From NCBI GenBank assembly GCA_018066285.1, contig JAGHRS010000052.1, positions 1 through 64,000 of the forward strand: a stretch of 64,000 nucleotides of DNA, in the 5' to 3' direction. The notes beneath the pieces were generated by a model, which was not told the origin of the DNA, did not search any database, and was given only the letters and a program-made list of their open reading frames with translations. The DNA comes from Candidatus Treponema caballi (lineage in GTDB: Bacteria; Spirochaetota; Spirochaetia; Treponematales; Treponemataceae). Positions 42,369 to 51,447 of the stretch are shown piece after piece. Both the position numbers and the translations under genes were made by a program. The stretch's first letter is position 1. Each line of letters starts with the position of its first letter.

Positions 42369-43241
42369 TTATTGCCCGCTGTCAGCAGGCGGCTGCTCAT
42401 CCGCAGAACTGTCGCCGTCTTTCTTCTTTTTCGCATCTACATCCTGCGAATAATCCATCTCATCAGCAGGAGCAGAAGCCCGGATTTCATCTATTGTCTT
42501 CTGCATCTTTTCTGCAACAAAAGACTGGATGATTTTCTTGTTGCTCCACGCGTTCGTCTGAGCAAACAGCATGACAAGAATAAGCGTGGTGTCAAACCGC
42601 TTTATGGTGAACAGAACGACAGAACACGGCAGAATGGTCGTTCCAAGCTGCAACTCACCGGGGATAAGAGAATTGACCGTGAATGCAGCTTCAGGATATC
42701 CCTTGGCATCACACGCAAATCCGCATGAACTGATATCCCGGAGCGGGAAATGCGTCGGAATTCCCTGAACCTTGCAGTAAAACTGGGCACCAGATCCAGG
42801 AGGCAGGGAAACACGGACGAACTGACGGCGGCCTTTGACTTCGTAACAGTCAAAGAGCGACTTGAGTTCCTGCAGAAGCGCATCTTTATTTGAAGATGTA
42901 TTGATATATCCGGCAGATATTTTGAGTTTCTCATTGAACAGCTTCTGAAGACTGGCCATGCGTCTTGTCAGGACGGAGATGAGGACATCACTGAATTCAG
43001 GATCATTCTCAATTGAGGCGATGAAGTTGAGGAACTCTTCCGCGGCCATGGATGAATCAACATCAATAAGGCACATGGAATGGGGAAACTTTCGAAGGAT
43101 AGCTTTCACACTGCGGGGGCTGTCCACGTAGTACACCTCATACTCCATTTCGAGAAGTTTCTGTATGATAATCGTCTTCACCAGGTACGACGGATTAACA
43201 AAGATAACCTGCCGACCGAAAGCTGTAATATTCTCGCCCAT
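42369..43241 (-). CDS. PilZ-domain cyclic-di-GMP receptor, paralogue
   Basis: A 290-residue protein with the same plan as its neighbour: MGENITAFGRQVIFVNPSYL with a receiver-like N-domain (SMCLIDVDSSM), then RRQFVRVSLPPG near 137 and LRDISSCGFACDAKG, both PilZ motifs intact. The tail is charged and Asp/Lys-rich. The two genes are clearly a tandem duplication and probably share a transcript. There is no evident Shine-Dalgarno. A TATTCT hexamer lies about 7 nt before the ATG. Confidence 0.88.
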   Translation of the reverse strand: MGENITAFGRQVIFVNPSYLVKTIIIQKLLEMEYEVYYVDSPRSVKAILRKFPHSMCLIDVDSSMAAEEFLNFIASIENDPEFSDVLISVLTRRMASLQKLFNEKLKISAGYINTSSNKDALLQELKSLFDCYEVKGRRQFVRVSLPPGSGAQFYCKVQGIPTHFPLRDISSCGFACDAKGYPEAAFTVNSLIPGELQLGTTILPCSVVLFTIKRFDTTLILVMLFAQTNAWSNKKIIQSFVAEKMQKTIDEIRASAPADEMDYSQDVDAKKKKDGDSSADEQPPADSGQ

Positions 43242-43329
43242 AGAATATAGAATAACACTAAATCACATAAATTCCATAGATAAAAATTATAAAGATAGGG
43301 AAAAAACTCCACTTTCTTTATCTTTCTTA

Positions 43330-45141
43330 CTATTTCCGTTTTGAAGACCTGCTGAGGTTTGCCGGAATGACGGGCTTCTCTTCCCAGATGACGCTGACAG
43401 TCCGCTCTTCAACATGCGGAATGCGCGCGAATTCCGGACACGCAGCCCGATGTATGATGAGGCCCCGGCCGCGTGACACGTAGCCGATGATGTCGTCGCC
43501 GTACACAGGGTTGCAGCAGCCGGCAGCTTTTACGAGGAAATTGGTCGTATCCCCAATGCGGATGTGAATTGGCTCTGCATGCTGAACAGGAGACGTGCCT
43601 TCCGGATTATCCGGGTTCCAGGGCTCAGTGTGGCGCAGTCCGCCATAGTGCGGAGACGGAGCGGCCGGCTGGGTGTTTTGAGACGCTGCTGTTTTCTGTT
43701 CAGGCTGCCACTCGGGATTATGCTGCAGCAGATACGCACGAATCTTGCTTTTTGCCTTAGCGGTCTTCACCCATTGCAGCTGGTTTTCAACAGGATGAGC
43801 CTGGGGACTCGTGAGGATTTCGATAATCTGCGTATTTTCAAGCGGACACGAAAGCGGAATGATGTGACCGTCCGCCTTTGCGCCGACAATCGTTTCGCCT
43901 ATATGAGAATGAATGCTGTATGCAAAGTCTATCGCTGTTGAGCCGGTTGGCAGCTCGCGCACATCCCCTTTAGGAGTGAACACGAAAATGGAGTCTCCCA
44001 GAAGCTCTTCGCGGATTTCATTGAACAGTTCCGCGTCGTTGCCCTGCTCCTGCCTCAGCCTCTTGAGCTGGTTTATGATGGACAGGTTCTCAACGGAAAC
44101 GGAATCGCGGCTCGTTCCTTTCTTGTACAGCCAGTGACTCGCAACACCGTGCTCAGCGACCGAGTGCATTTTCTCCGTCCTGATCTGGATTTCAAGTGGC
44201 ATATCGTCACACATGACTGTCGTATGAAGGCTCTGGTAGCCGTTCGCCTTTGGCATGGCGATGTAATCCTTGAAACGGCCGTCGAGCGGCTTCCACAGAT
44301 TGTGGACAATGCCGACGAGCGTGTAGCATTCTGTATCTGACTGACAGATGAGGCGGATGGCGAGCAGGTCAAAAATCTCGTCGACGCCCTTGCCGCGTTT
44401 CCGCATCTTCTGGTAAATCGAGTAAAAATGCTTTGCACGGCTTGTAATCTGCACTGTGATGCCGGCATCCTGAGCGGCGGCTGCAATTGCTTTCTGTGCG
44501 CGTTCAAGATACTCCGAACGCTCGCCCTTCTTCAGAAGAACGATGTGCTTAATCTGCTCATATGCGTCGGGGTTCGTAAACTTAAGGCTCAGATCTTCAA
44601 GCTCATCCTTCATGGAAGACATACCAAGACGGGATGCAAGCGGCGCCCAGACATCGAGCGTTTCCTGAGCAAGCGCTTTCTGGACATCAGGCTCCTCGCC
44701 CTTCATGGAGCGCAGGCGGTCAAGCCGCTCGGCCAGTTTCACGAGAATAACGCGAATGTCATCGACCATGGCGAAAAGCATTTTCCTGACAGAGTCAGCC
44801 TGCTGCAGCGTCTTGTTCTGTATCTTGAGCCCCGTAATGCGCGACGAGCCTTCCAGGATGATGCGTACGTTTCTGCCGTACTTTTCTTCTATGGCCTCAG
44901 GAGATGTTCCCTGTTCAAGAGAATCGTGCAGAAGCGCGGAAACAACGCTATCGGCATCAAGCTGTGACTCGGCGAGAATGGCGGCTGTCCTGAGGCAATG
45001 ACAGATTCCCTTTTCACTCAGCCCCGAAGCGCACACATCTTTCCACGCGGATAAAATACGGTCTCTGTCCGAATCCCCGTAGACGGAATACAGTGAGAAA
45101 AACTGGTCAATTGTCGTTAATGCTGCATATTTGTCTTTCAT
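43330..45141 (-). CDS. rel: RelA/SpoT-family (p)ppGpp synthetase, shortened
   Basis: A 603-residue stringent-response protein. The N-terminal HD domain keeps H48, H72, D73 and E76 (LLHDSLEQG), but the next residue, Asp in bifunctional Rel enzymes, is Gln77, and the later Asp of LADRLHN is Glu138 in KLAERLDRL. Hydrolysis may therefore be weak or lost. The synthetase has FKDYIAMPKANGYQSLHTTV and LEIQIRT intact. A TGS domain (VFTPKGDVRELPTGSTAIDF) follows. The helical domain is replaced by a Gln/Pro-rich linker of about 60 residues before the CC zinc-finger segment (AAGCCNPVYGDDI), and the ACT domain is absent. Confidence 0.93.
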   Translation of the reverse strand: MKDKYAALTTIDQFFSLYSVYGDSDRDRILSAWKDVCASGLSEKGICHCLRTAAILAESQLDADSVVSALLHDSLEQGTSPEAIEEKYGRNVRIILEGSSRITGLKIQNKTLQQADSVRKMLFAMVDDIRVILVKLAERLDRLRSMKGEEPDVQKALAQETLDVWAPLASRLGMSSMKDELEDLSLKFTNPDAYEQIKHIVLLKKGERSEYLERAQKAIAAAAQDAGITVQITSRAKHFYSIYQKMRKRGKGVDEIFDLLAIRLICQSDTECYTLVGIVHNLWKPLDGRFKDYIAMPKANGYQSLHTTVMCDDMPLEIQIRTEKMHSVAEHGVASHWLYKKGTSRDSVSVENLSIINQLKRLRQEQGNDAELFNEIREELLGDSIFVFTPKGDVRELPTGSTAIDFAYSIHSHIGETIVGAKADGHIIPLSCPLENTQIIEILTSPQAHPVENQLQWVKTAKAKSKIRAYLLQHNPEWQPEQKTAASQNTQPAAPSPHYGGLRHTEPWNPDNPEGTSPVQHAEPIHIRIGDTTNFLVKAAGCCNPVYGDDIIGYVSRGRGLIIHRAACPEFARIPHVEERTVSVIWEEKPVIPANLSRSSKRK

Positions 45142-45271
45142 AACACATCTTGATACATTATGGGGTTATTTTTAAAGATAAACAATAGAGAATGCGAAGG
45201 CAAACGTAAAGTTATGGTTTAGAACAGAACGCTTTCAAAACCAGCAAAGACACAGGAAAAGCTGTATCCGC

Positions 45272-46324
45272 TTACAGAGGGCGGCGCGCTTCCGTCACGC
45301 GGAGCTGGCCCGAAAGGTCTTTGTGAATGCGCACATCCGTAAAGCCGACGCTTTCAAGATATGCCGCGGCTGCTTCTGCGTTGTACTCGCCCGTTTCAAG
45401 AAAGAACGAGCCGCCCGGAACAAGATGGCTGAACACCTGCGGTCCGAGCCGCCTTATGATGGCAAGACCGTCGCTGCCACCGTCAAGAGCGAGGCGCGGC
45501 TCTCCCCGGCCGTCAGAAAGCAGTTCGTCAGTCACGCTGGCGGGCACGTACGGCGGATTAGACACGATGATGTCAAACAGCGCACCATCATTGAGGGGAA
45601 CGCACAAATCTCCCTCCAGAAGCGAAATTCGGGCCCGTAGCGCGTCCGGAACGAGTTTTCCGACATTCTTATCAGCTACGTCCAGTGCGTCGCGTGACAG
45701 GTCCGTAGCAACCACATCCAGGGCCATGGAGGGCCCTGCAAAGCCAGGAGTTTTTTGAGCAGCTTCGCTGTGAACAAAACTCGGGAAGGACGGCTGCATG
45801 GACGCAGCCGTCCGACGAGAACCGTCCCCTTGTCCGCCCGTCAGTTCCAGCAGCAGCGAGATGGCGATGCAGCTCGAGCCCGTGCAGATGTCCGCTATGC
45901 GGAGCGCAGTCTGCTGCAAAGGCCGGCTGCTTTCTGAAGACGCAGGTTGCAGTGAAGGCACCTGCTGCTTTTCAAACATGCGGCGGCGGGCGTCGGCTAC
46001 GGCAAGTTCTACCAGCAACTCAGTATCTGGTTTCGGGATGAGCACATTCTGGTCGACGTAGAACGGCCGGCCGTAAAACTCTTTTTCATTTGTTATGTAC
46101 GCGACAGGAAGGCCCGAAAGCCGCTGTCCCAAAGCAAGCGAAAGTTCTTCTGCGAGGAAAAAAGAAATCTGCTCATCCTCGTGGGTGAGCAGATGCGTGC
46201 GGGAAAAGCCCCCAAAATGGCAGATGATTACATCCGCATCGAGTGCAGGCGTCTGGCGTACAAACGGATTTACACTATCCGCAAGAAGTTTCCTGAACGT
46301 TCTGCGTACCTCGCCAAGAGTCAT
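45272..46324 (-). CDS. prmC: Release factor N5-glutamine methyltransferase PrmC, with insertions
   Basis: A SAM-dependent enzyme that methylates the GGQ glutamine of RF1 and RF2. The N-terminal helical domain (RTHLLTHEDEQISFFLAEEL, YITNEKEFYGRPFYVDQNVL) and DICTGSSCIAISL (SAM motif I), DVVATDLSRDALDVA and DIIVSNPPYVPA (NPPY) are clear. At 350 residues it exceeds the usual 280. Extra segments precede motif I and, more strikingly, lie between motif I and VVATDLS, where the DNA carries a GGGACGGTTC repeat and a hairpin. The start at 46324 (MTLGEV) fits the family. The frame is open to an ATG at 46405. No clear Shine-Dalgarno. Confidence 0.9.
   Translation of the reverse strand: MTLGEVRRTFRKLLADSVNPFVRQTPALDADVIICHFGGFSRTHLLTHEDEQISFFLAEELSLALGQRLSGLPVAYITNEKEFYGRPFYVDQNVLIPKPDTELLVELAVADARRRMFEKQQVPSLQPASSESSRPLQQTALRIADICTGSSCIAISLLLELTGGQGDGSRRTAASMQPSFPSFVHSEAAQKTPGFAGPSMALDVVATDLSRDALDVADKNVGKLVPDALRARISLLEGDLCVPLNDGALFDIIVSNPPYVPASVTDELLSDGRGEPRLALDGGSDGLAIIRRLGPQVFSHLVPGGSFFLETGEYNAEAAAAYLESVGFTDVRIHKDLSGQLRVTEARRPL
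45788..45840. repeat. GGGACGGTTC repeat copy inside prmC
   Basis: GAGAACCGTCCCCTTGTCCG (45817-45836) continues to CGCCCG and repeats one half of the element at 8455-8531. Just beside it is a 10-bp hairpin, GGACGGCTGC at 45788-45797 and GCAGCCGTCC at 45804-45813. Both fall within the in-frame insertion of prmC. Confidence 0.75.
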
Positions 46325-46486
46325 ATCTGCTGTAAAAAAGCCTTCGCACATATGAATAAGAATACTGCCGGAACGCCCGTTAATCAACCGCTCAGGGAAA
46401 GCCATGATTGAAAAGAATTACCACAGATGCTAGAATTTATTCAAAGACAAAACAGTCTGACATGGAAAAACATAAGGAAATACATT

Positions 46487-47140
46487 ATGAAAAAAACAAC
46501 GATTATCGCAGCACTGTTTCTTGTTATGATACTGTTCGTTTCATGCCCCGGCAATGAGCAGGAAAGCCCAATCCCAGAAGAACCAACAAGGAATCCTTCG
46601 GGAAACGGGATTGCAGGATTAACCGCATTACAGACAATTGTTCCTTCTGTAGAAGATCTTGAAGAAGGCGAATCATTTTTCCCTGCTGACTATGATACCA
46701 GTATTTCAGGGTTTGAAGGAAGATGGGTTGCTGTCTATATTGAAACTCATATCAGCCCAAAACCAAAGTACGCAAAAAAGGTAACTGAAGAACTTGTAAT
46801 TGTCGCACTAACAGGAGAATCAACCTCTCATTTCTATACCACCACATATACTTATGACTATAGTGCAGCAATTGCTGATCTTGGGGAGTCTTATTGGGAT
46901 ACAATAAAAACCGATTTTCCAGAAACGGAATATACTGTTTCCGGCTATGTTGCAACCCAGACTTCTGGTTATACAAACGGTTGTTCAGACATCGGAGATA
47001 TTTTTGATGATTTCTGGAATCCAGGAAGATTTACTGTCAACGTGAATAACCATGATAAAGCAAATGTCACAAAAATCAAAGTATATGACAGTCTCCTAGA
47101 TGACACGAAAATCTTCGTTAAGCAGAATCAGCAGAACTGA
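46487..47140 (+). CDS. Putative lipoprotein
   Basis: A 217-residue lipoprotein of unknown function. MKKTTIIAALFLVMILFVSC is a signal peptide with lipobox FVSC. A Pro/Glu-rich linker (PIPEEPTRNPSGNG) is followed by a beta-rich domain (FEGRWVAVYIETH, FYTTTYTYDYS, FTVNVNNHDKANVTKIKVYD). AAGGAA lies 7 nt before the ATG at 46487, which is preferred to the upstream frame start. Base composition is more AT-rich than in its neighbours. Monocistronic, with a strong terminator. Confidence 0.82.
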   Translation: MKKTTIIAALFLVMILFVSCPGNEQESPIPEEPTRNPSGNGIAGLTALQTIVPSVEDLEEGESFFPADYDTSISGFEGRWVAVYIETHISPKPKYAKKVTEELVIVALTGESTSHFYTTTYTYDYSAAIADLGESYWDTIKTDFPETEYTVSGYVATQTSGYTNGCSDIGDIFDDFWNPGRFTVNVNNHDKANVTKIKVYDSLLDDTKIFVKQNQQN

Positions 47141-47160
47141 CTTTTTCTAACGCAGCAGTG

Positions 47161-47202
47161 AAAAAAAACGGAGCCCGTACACAACGCAGCTCCGTTTTTT
47201 TT
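47161..47202. terminator. Rho-independent terminator
   Basis: The stem AAAAAAAACGGAGC (47161-47174) / GCTCCGTTTTTTTT (47189-47202) with a 14-nt loop has A- and T-runs on both sides. It separates the lipoprotein gene from the convergent ABC exporter genes. Confidence 0.92.
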
Positions 47203-47243
47203 GCCTGCGGTTCAGCGTATCAACGCCAGCCGCATCTGCTTTC

Positions 47244-48479
47244 TTACTCCTTGAAGGTGAGCCAGAGCTTCATGTCCTTGAAACCGAAGTTCTTGCCGCT
47301 CTGCATGATTCCCACGCGGAAAATGCGTGCTGAGAACTTTATCATGCCCCAGATTGAAACAATCAGAATTACGATACTGAGCACAAGCTGCCACATAGGA
47401 ACGCCGCCCTGCAGCATGCGTGTCAGCATAATCATCGGGGAGGTCAGCGGAATCTCGGACAGAATGACGGCGAATGTGCTGTGCGGATTCTGTGAAATGT
47501 TTGAAATGAAGATGATAGGCACAATAAGGCCGATGACGAGCGGATAAGAAAGTTCACCCATGTGCTGCTCATCTTCGCAGGCGGCACCGATAGCGGCATA
47601 GCCAAGACCATACAGAACAAAGCCCAGCAGGAAGAAAACAGCGAGCCAGACGAAGTTCATGAACGGCAGGCTGAGGTTGATGTTGAGCATGTTAGTTACC
47701 TTGATGCCGATAAAGCCAAACAGCATCCAGATGCTGTACTGGATAAGGCCGCCAGCACCAACGCCGAGCAGTTTTCCTAACAGCAGATCCTGCGAGCGTA
47801 CTGATGAAAGCAGTACGTCGACAATCTTTGAAGACTTTTCGGTTACGACTGAGCGGCCGATCATCTGGCCGTACAGCAGAAGTGACATGTAAATGAGCAT
47901 GGCAAAGCAGAGCGGCACGAGCAGCTTAATCAGGAACTCGCTGCCTTCATCTGTTTCTTCAGCATCCGTTGCTTCCTTTGAAAGCTTGAATGTCTTGAGC
48001 GTTGTCTGTTCTGAAAGCTGGTGCACAAGGGCAGGATCAATGCCTGCATCTATAAGGCGCGCGTTTATGACGCTTTCAGAAATAATGCTTTCAAGCGTTG
48101 AAGTAAGGCCCATGTTGCCCGTGTCATCAGAATACCAGCTGTAACTGTTATCTGCACCAGCAACACAATAGCCGTCAAGTTCATCTGCAAATACGCGTGC
48201 ATCAAGTCCGTCTGTGGATGAAGCTTCCTCCACCTGCCAGCCAATGGCGATAAGCGTGTCACGAACGGCGTATGTGGCATTTGTTTTTTCTGCTGCAACA
48301 AATGCGATATGAACCGGTTTGTCGCTGTTCATATTGGATGCGCTGGCACCCGCAAAAGCAGAAATACCCATTATCGCAATGATGAGGAACGGCCCGAGGA
48401 TCGTAGCAATGATATATCCGCCTGATTTTACGAGCTTCTTGAACTCGTAGTTGAAAACTACCTTAAACTTGTTTTTCAT
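47244..48479 (-). CDS. ABC-2 type exporter permease (NatB-like)
   Basis: A 411-residue membrane protein. The N-terminal helix (YIIATILGPFLIIAIMGISA), a large extracytoplasmic domain (about 50-175) and five further helices from 180 on match the ABC2_membrane_3/NatB group. GRSVVTEKSSKIVDVLLSSV is the characteristic cytoplasmic helix. Such pairs export sodium, peptides or drugs, and the substrate is unknown here. Its ATG overlaps the stop of the ATPase gene (ATGA), so subunits are made together. Confidence 0.92.
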   Translation of the reverse strand: MKNKFKVVFNYEFKKLVKSGGYIIATILGPFLIIAIMGISAFAGASASNMNSDKPVHIAFVAAEKTNATYAVRDTLIAIGWQVEEASSTDGLDARVFADELDGYCVAGADNSYSWYSDDTGNMGLTSTLESIISESVINARLIDAGIDPALVHQLSEQTTLKTFKLSKEATDAEETDEGSEFLIKLLVPLCFAMLIYMSLLLYGQMIGRSVVTEKSSKIVDVLLSSVRSQDLLLGKLLGVGAGGLIQYSIWMLFGFIGIKVTNMLNINLSLPFMNFVWLAVFFLLGFVLYGLGYAAIGAACEDEQHMGELSYPLVIGLIVPIIFISNISQNPHSTFAVILSEIPLTSPMIMLTRMLQGGVPMWQLVLSIVILIVSIWGMIKFSARIFRVGIMQSGKNFGFKDMKLWLTFKE

Positions 48480-49408
48480 TCTTCTTCTCCTGCAATGCTG
48501 ATGAATATTGAATGAAGGTCAGGTTCATCCACCTTGAAGCTTGAAATGACAAGTTTCTTTTCTGCAGCTTTGGCTGTGACGGCAGCAATAAGGGCCGCCT
48601 GGTCAGCTGAATCTTCAAACACGGCGTTCACGACGTTTCCGTTAATCTTTACTTCGCCAAGGCCTGCGATACCCTGGAAGACAGCCTCAACAGCGCCTGC
48701 TTCAGCGCCTTCAGAAGGAGCAAACTCTACGGTCAGCGTATTGCTGCCAAACTTGTGCTTTATGTCGGCGAGTGAGCCGTCGAGCAGCTTCTTGCCGTGG
48801 TTCAGCATGATGATGTGGTCGCATACGCGTTCAGCCTGTTCCATGACGTGCGTTGAGAAAACGATGATGCGTCCTTCTTTTTTAAGCTCCAGAATGACTT
48901 TCAGAAGCTCATCCGCACTGACAGGGTCAAGGCCGGTGAACGGCTCATCAAGGAAGATGATTTTCGGGTCGTGCAGGATTGCTGAAATGAACTGGATTTT
49001 CTGCGCCATACCTTTAGAAAGGTTGTCGATTGTCTTTGTCTTCCACTCGGTAAGCTCAAAGCGTTCAAGCCAGGCGTCAAGGCGTTTCATGGCTTCTGCG
49101 CGCGGCACTGACTTCAGGGCAGCAAGGTACGCTATGGTGTCGCAGATTTTCTGCTTTTTGTACAGGCCGCGCTCTTCAGGCAGATAGCCGATCTTGTCCG
49201 TATCCTCAGATGCGAACGGCTTTCCGTCAAGCAGGATTTCGCCCGCATCCGGTCTGATGATGTCCATAATCATGCGGAACGTTGTCGATTTTCCGGCACC
49301 GTTCGGTCCAATCAGGCCCACGATGGTTCCTTCTTTAACTGTAAAACTGAGGTCGTCTACAGCCAGAAAGTCACCGTACTTTTTCGTTACATGTTTTAAC
49401 TCAAGCAT
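48476..49408 (-). CDS. ABC transporter ATP-binding protein (NatA-like)
   Basis: A 310-residue ATPase. Walker A is GLIGPNGAGKSTTF, the Q-loop region is IGYLPEERGLYKK, the signature NLSKGMAQKIQF (LSKGM variant) and Walker B KIIFLDEPFTGLDP, with the switch His in STHVMEQA. The C-terminal 90 residues are the accessory domain seen in NatA-type exporters. GGAGAG precedes the ATG at 49408, and MLELKHVTKKYGDF is the standard beginning. The cognate permease is the next gene. Confidence 0.95.
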   Translation of the reverse strand: MLELKHVTKKYGDFLAVDDLSFTVKEGTIVGLIGPNGAGKSTTFRMIMDIIRPDAGEILLDGKPFASEDTDKIGYLPEERGLYKKQKICDTIAYLAALKSVPRAEAMKRLDAWLERFELTEWKTKTIDNLSKGMAQKIQFISAILHDPKIIFLDEPFTGLDPVSADELLKVILELKKEGRIIVFSTHVMEQAERVCDHIIMLNHGKKLLDGSLADIKHKFGSNTLTVEFAPSEGAEAGAVEAVFQGIAGLGEVKINGNVVNAVFEDSADQAALIAAVTAKAAEKKLVISSFKVDEPDLHSIFISIAGEEE

Positions 49409-49461
49409 TGTGAACTCTCTCCTATATCTATTTAACACATGAGTAATACAAAAGGTGTCAC

Positions 49462-50544
49462 CTACTGCTGTGAAGCTGTTGCTTCCTTAAGCTGTTCTTC
49501 CTTTGCATACACACCGAGCGCGTCGATGATTTCATCGCAGTAGCCCTGCATGAACTGGTCAAGCTTGTATACAGTAAGGTTGATGCGGTGGTCTGTGACG
49601 CGGTTCTGCGGGAAGTTGTACGTGCGGATGCGTTCTGAGCGGTCACCGGAACCGACCATGCTCTTACGGGCTGCGGCTCTCTCTGCGTTCTTCTTTGACT
49701 CGTAAAAGTCGAACAGGCGTGCGCGAAGAATACGCCATGCCTTTGCCTTGTTCTTCGTCTGGCTCTTCTCATCCTGCTGAATGACGACAATTCCTGTCGG
49801 GATATGGGTCAGGCGTACAGCAGAGTCAGTCGTGTTGACGCACTGGCCGCCAGGACCGCCTGCGCGCATAACGTCGACGCGCACCTCTTCAGGCTTTATG
49901 TCTATTTCAGTTTCTTCCGCTTCAGGAAGGACGGCGACCGTAACGGCGCTTGTCTGAACGCGGCCCTGAGATTCGGTGACAGGAACGCGCTGAACACGGT
50001 GAACGCCGCTTTCGTAGCGCAGCGAACCGTACACAAACTTACCGCTTATACTGAAGCTTATTTCCTTGTAGCCGCCGACTTCAGTTTCAGAAGCGTCCAT
50101 GACTTCGTACTTCCAGCCCTTCATATCAGCATAGCGTGTGTACATGCGGAACAGTTCGGCTGCGAACAGCGTCGCTTCATCACCACCCGTACCGCTTCTT
50201 ATTTCAACGATAATGTTCTTTTCTTCAAGAGGATCCGGCGGAATAAGCAGGAATTTCAGGTTTTCCTCAAGTTTCGGCTGTCTTTCTTCAAGCTCATGAA
50301 GCTCCTCGCGGGCCATTTCTTTCATATCATGGTCTTCCTCTTCAGTAATGAGGATTTTCGCATCCTCTATTCCCTGAAGCACTTCCTTATATTCCTTGTA
50401 GGCTTCCATGACTTCAGTCAGATGTGAATGCTCGCGCATCACATCCTTATAGCGTTTCTGATCCTTAATAAGATTAGGATCCTGAATGAGGGCATTCACT
50501 TCCTCATAGCGTCTGGCCATTTCTTCAAGTTTCTTTAACAGCAT
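49462..50544 (-). CDS. prfA: Peptide chain release factor 1
   Basis: A 360-residue RF1. The codon-recognition tripeptide is PVT in [20 protein letters not shown] (PxT of RF1, reading UAA and UAG), and the peptidyl-hydrolysis motif is [19 protein letters not shown] near 230. The length with start 50544 matches the family exactly. The glutamine of GGQ is the target of PrmC, encoded 3 kb away rather than next door as is usual. No Shine-Dalgarno is present: TTGCGT and TACAAT (18-nt spacing) end 6 nt before the ATG. Confidence 0.97.
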   Translation of the reverse strand: MLLKKLEEMARRYEEVNALIQDPNLIKDQKRYKDVMREHSHLTEVMEAYKEYKEVLQGIEDAKILITEEEDHDMKEMAREELHELEERQPKLEENLKFLLIPPDPLEEKNIIVEIRSGTGGDEATLFAAELFRMYTRYADMKGWKYEVMDASETEVGGYKEISFSISGKFVYGSLRYESGVHRVQRVPVTESQGRVQTSAVTVAVLPEAEETEIDIKPEEVRVDVMRAGGPGGQCVNTTDSAVRLTHIPTGIVVIQQDEKSQTKNKAKAWRILRARLFDFYESKKNAERAAARKSMVGSGDRSERIRTYNFPQNRVTDHRINLTVYKLDQFMQGYCDEIIDALGVYAKEEQLKEATASQQ

Positions 50545-50550
50545 GGGCGT

Positions 50551-50580
50551 ATTGTAACAAAAAAATAACTTTCCACGCAA
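50551..50580 (-). promoter_or_regulatory. prfA promoter, leaderless candidate
   Basis: On the minus strand, TTGCGT (50575-50580) and TACAAT (50551-50556) with 18-nt spacing. The -10 ends 6 nt before the prfA ATG. Confidence 0.5.
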
Positions 50581-50697
50581 TATGCATAAAATGGAGAAAA
50601 AACTATCACTTTTAAACTTGATAATCTACAAAATGATGATAGTATAGTAGTATATAGAAAAGTACCTGCATATACTGAGGAGAGTTGTAAAAAAGGT

Positions 50698-51054
50698 ATG
50701 AACAAGGAAGTTCTTATTCAGGCGGGCATAGATTTTGACAGCGGGCTGGAGCGATTCAGCGGCCGTACGGAAATCTATGTGAAGTACTTAAAAAAATTCC
50801 CGGATGACACATGCTACCCTGCCCTTCTGGAAGCTCTGGAAAACAAGGATGTTGAAAACGCATTCATAAATGCGCACTCAATAAAAGGTACAGCAGGTAA
50901 TCTCAGTCTGAACGGTTTTTACGAGGCTGTATCAAACATGGTGGAAGCACTCAGGGCAAACGACCTTGATAAAGCGCTGGAACTGCTTCCCGCAGTCAAA
51001 AAGACTCACGAAGACACAATTGCAGTCCTGACTTCAGGAGTACTTGATGAATAA
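50698..51054 (+). CDS. Free-standing Hpt phosphotransfer protein
   Basis: A 118-residue four-helix Hpt protein. FINAHSIKGTAGNLSLNGFY holds the phospho-histidine H60 and the conserved K-G. It would pass phosphate from a hybrid kinase receiver to a response regulator. It is followed by a second Hpt gene starting inside its last codons (ATGA-type overlap). A hybrid kinase without its own Hpt domain is encoded at 21644-24325, but no physical link is shown. Confidence 0.88.
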   Translation: MNKEVLIQAGIDFDSGLERFSGRTEIYVKYLKKFPDDTCYPALLEALENKDVENAFINAHSIKGTAGNLSLNGFYEAVSNMVEALRANDLDKALELLPAVKKTHEDTIAVLTSGVLDE

Positions 51055-51403
51055 GCTCTGTACAGCACTGAAAAACTGGGGCTGCGACGTTGAAGGCGCT
51101 ATGGTGCGCTGCCTTAACGACGAAGATTTTTACTGTAAACTTGTCAAAACAGTCATGAAAGACCCTTCATTCGAAAACCTTGGAAGGACGCTTGAAGAAG
51201 GAAACGTTAACCAGTCATTTGATATTGCCCATTCTCTTAAAGGTTCCCTTTCAAATGTCGGACTGACACCGTTGTATGACCTTATCGTACAGATTGTTGA
51301 GCCATTACGCGGAGGAAACATTCAGGGGCTTGCAATCCCTTACCTGAAGCTGACTAAAAAGAAAGAAGAATTCGATGCCATCCTGATGGACTGCGGCAAC
51401 TGA
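51047..51403 (+). CDS. Second Hpt phosphotransfer protein
   Basis: A 118-residue Hpt protein, FDIAHSLKGSLSNVGLTPLY with H62 and the K-G pair. It is related to but clearly diverged from its neighbour. The ATG at 51047 overlaps the end of the upstream gene by 8 nt. The TTG one codon earlier is less likely. Two adjacent single-domain Hpt proteins suggest branching or insulated phosphorelays. Confidence 0.86.
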   Translation: MNKLCTALKNWGCDVEGAMVRCLNDEDFYCKLVKTVMKDPSFENLGRTLEEGNVNQSFDIAHSLKGSLSNVGLTPLYDLIVQIVEPLRGGNIQGLAIPYLKLTKKKEEFDAILMDCGN

Positions 51404-51447
51404 CGGCTGCATCCGGCAGGCAACATGGCACACACGATGGCGGACTG

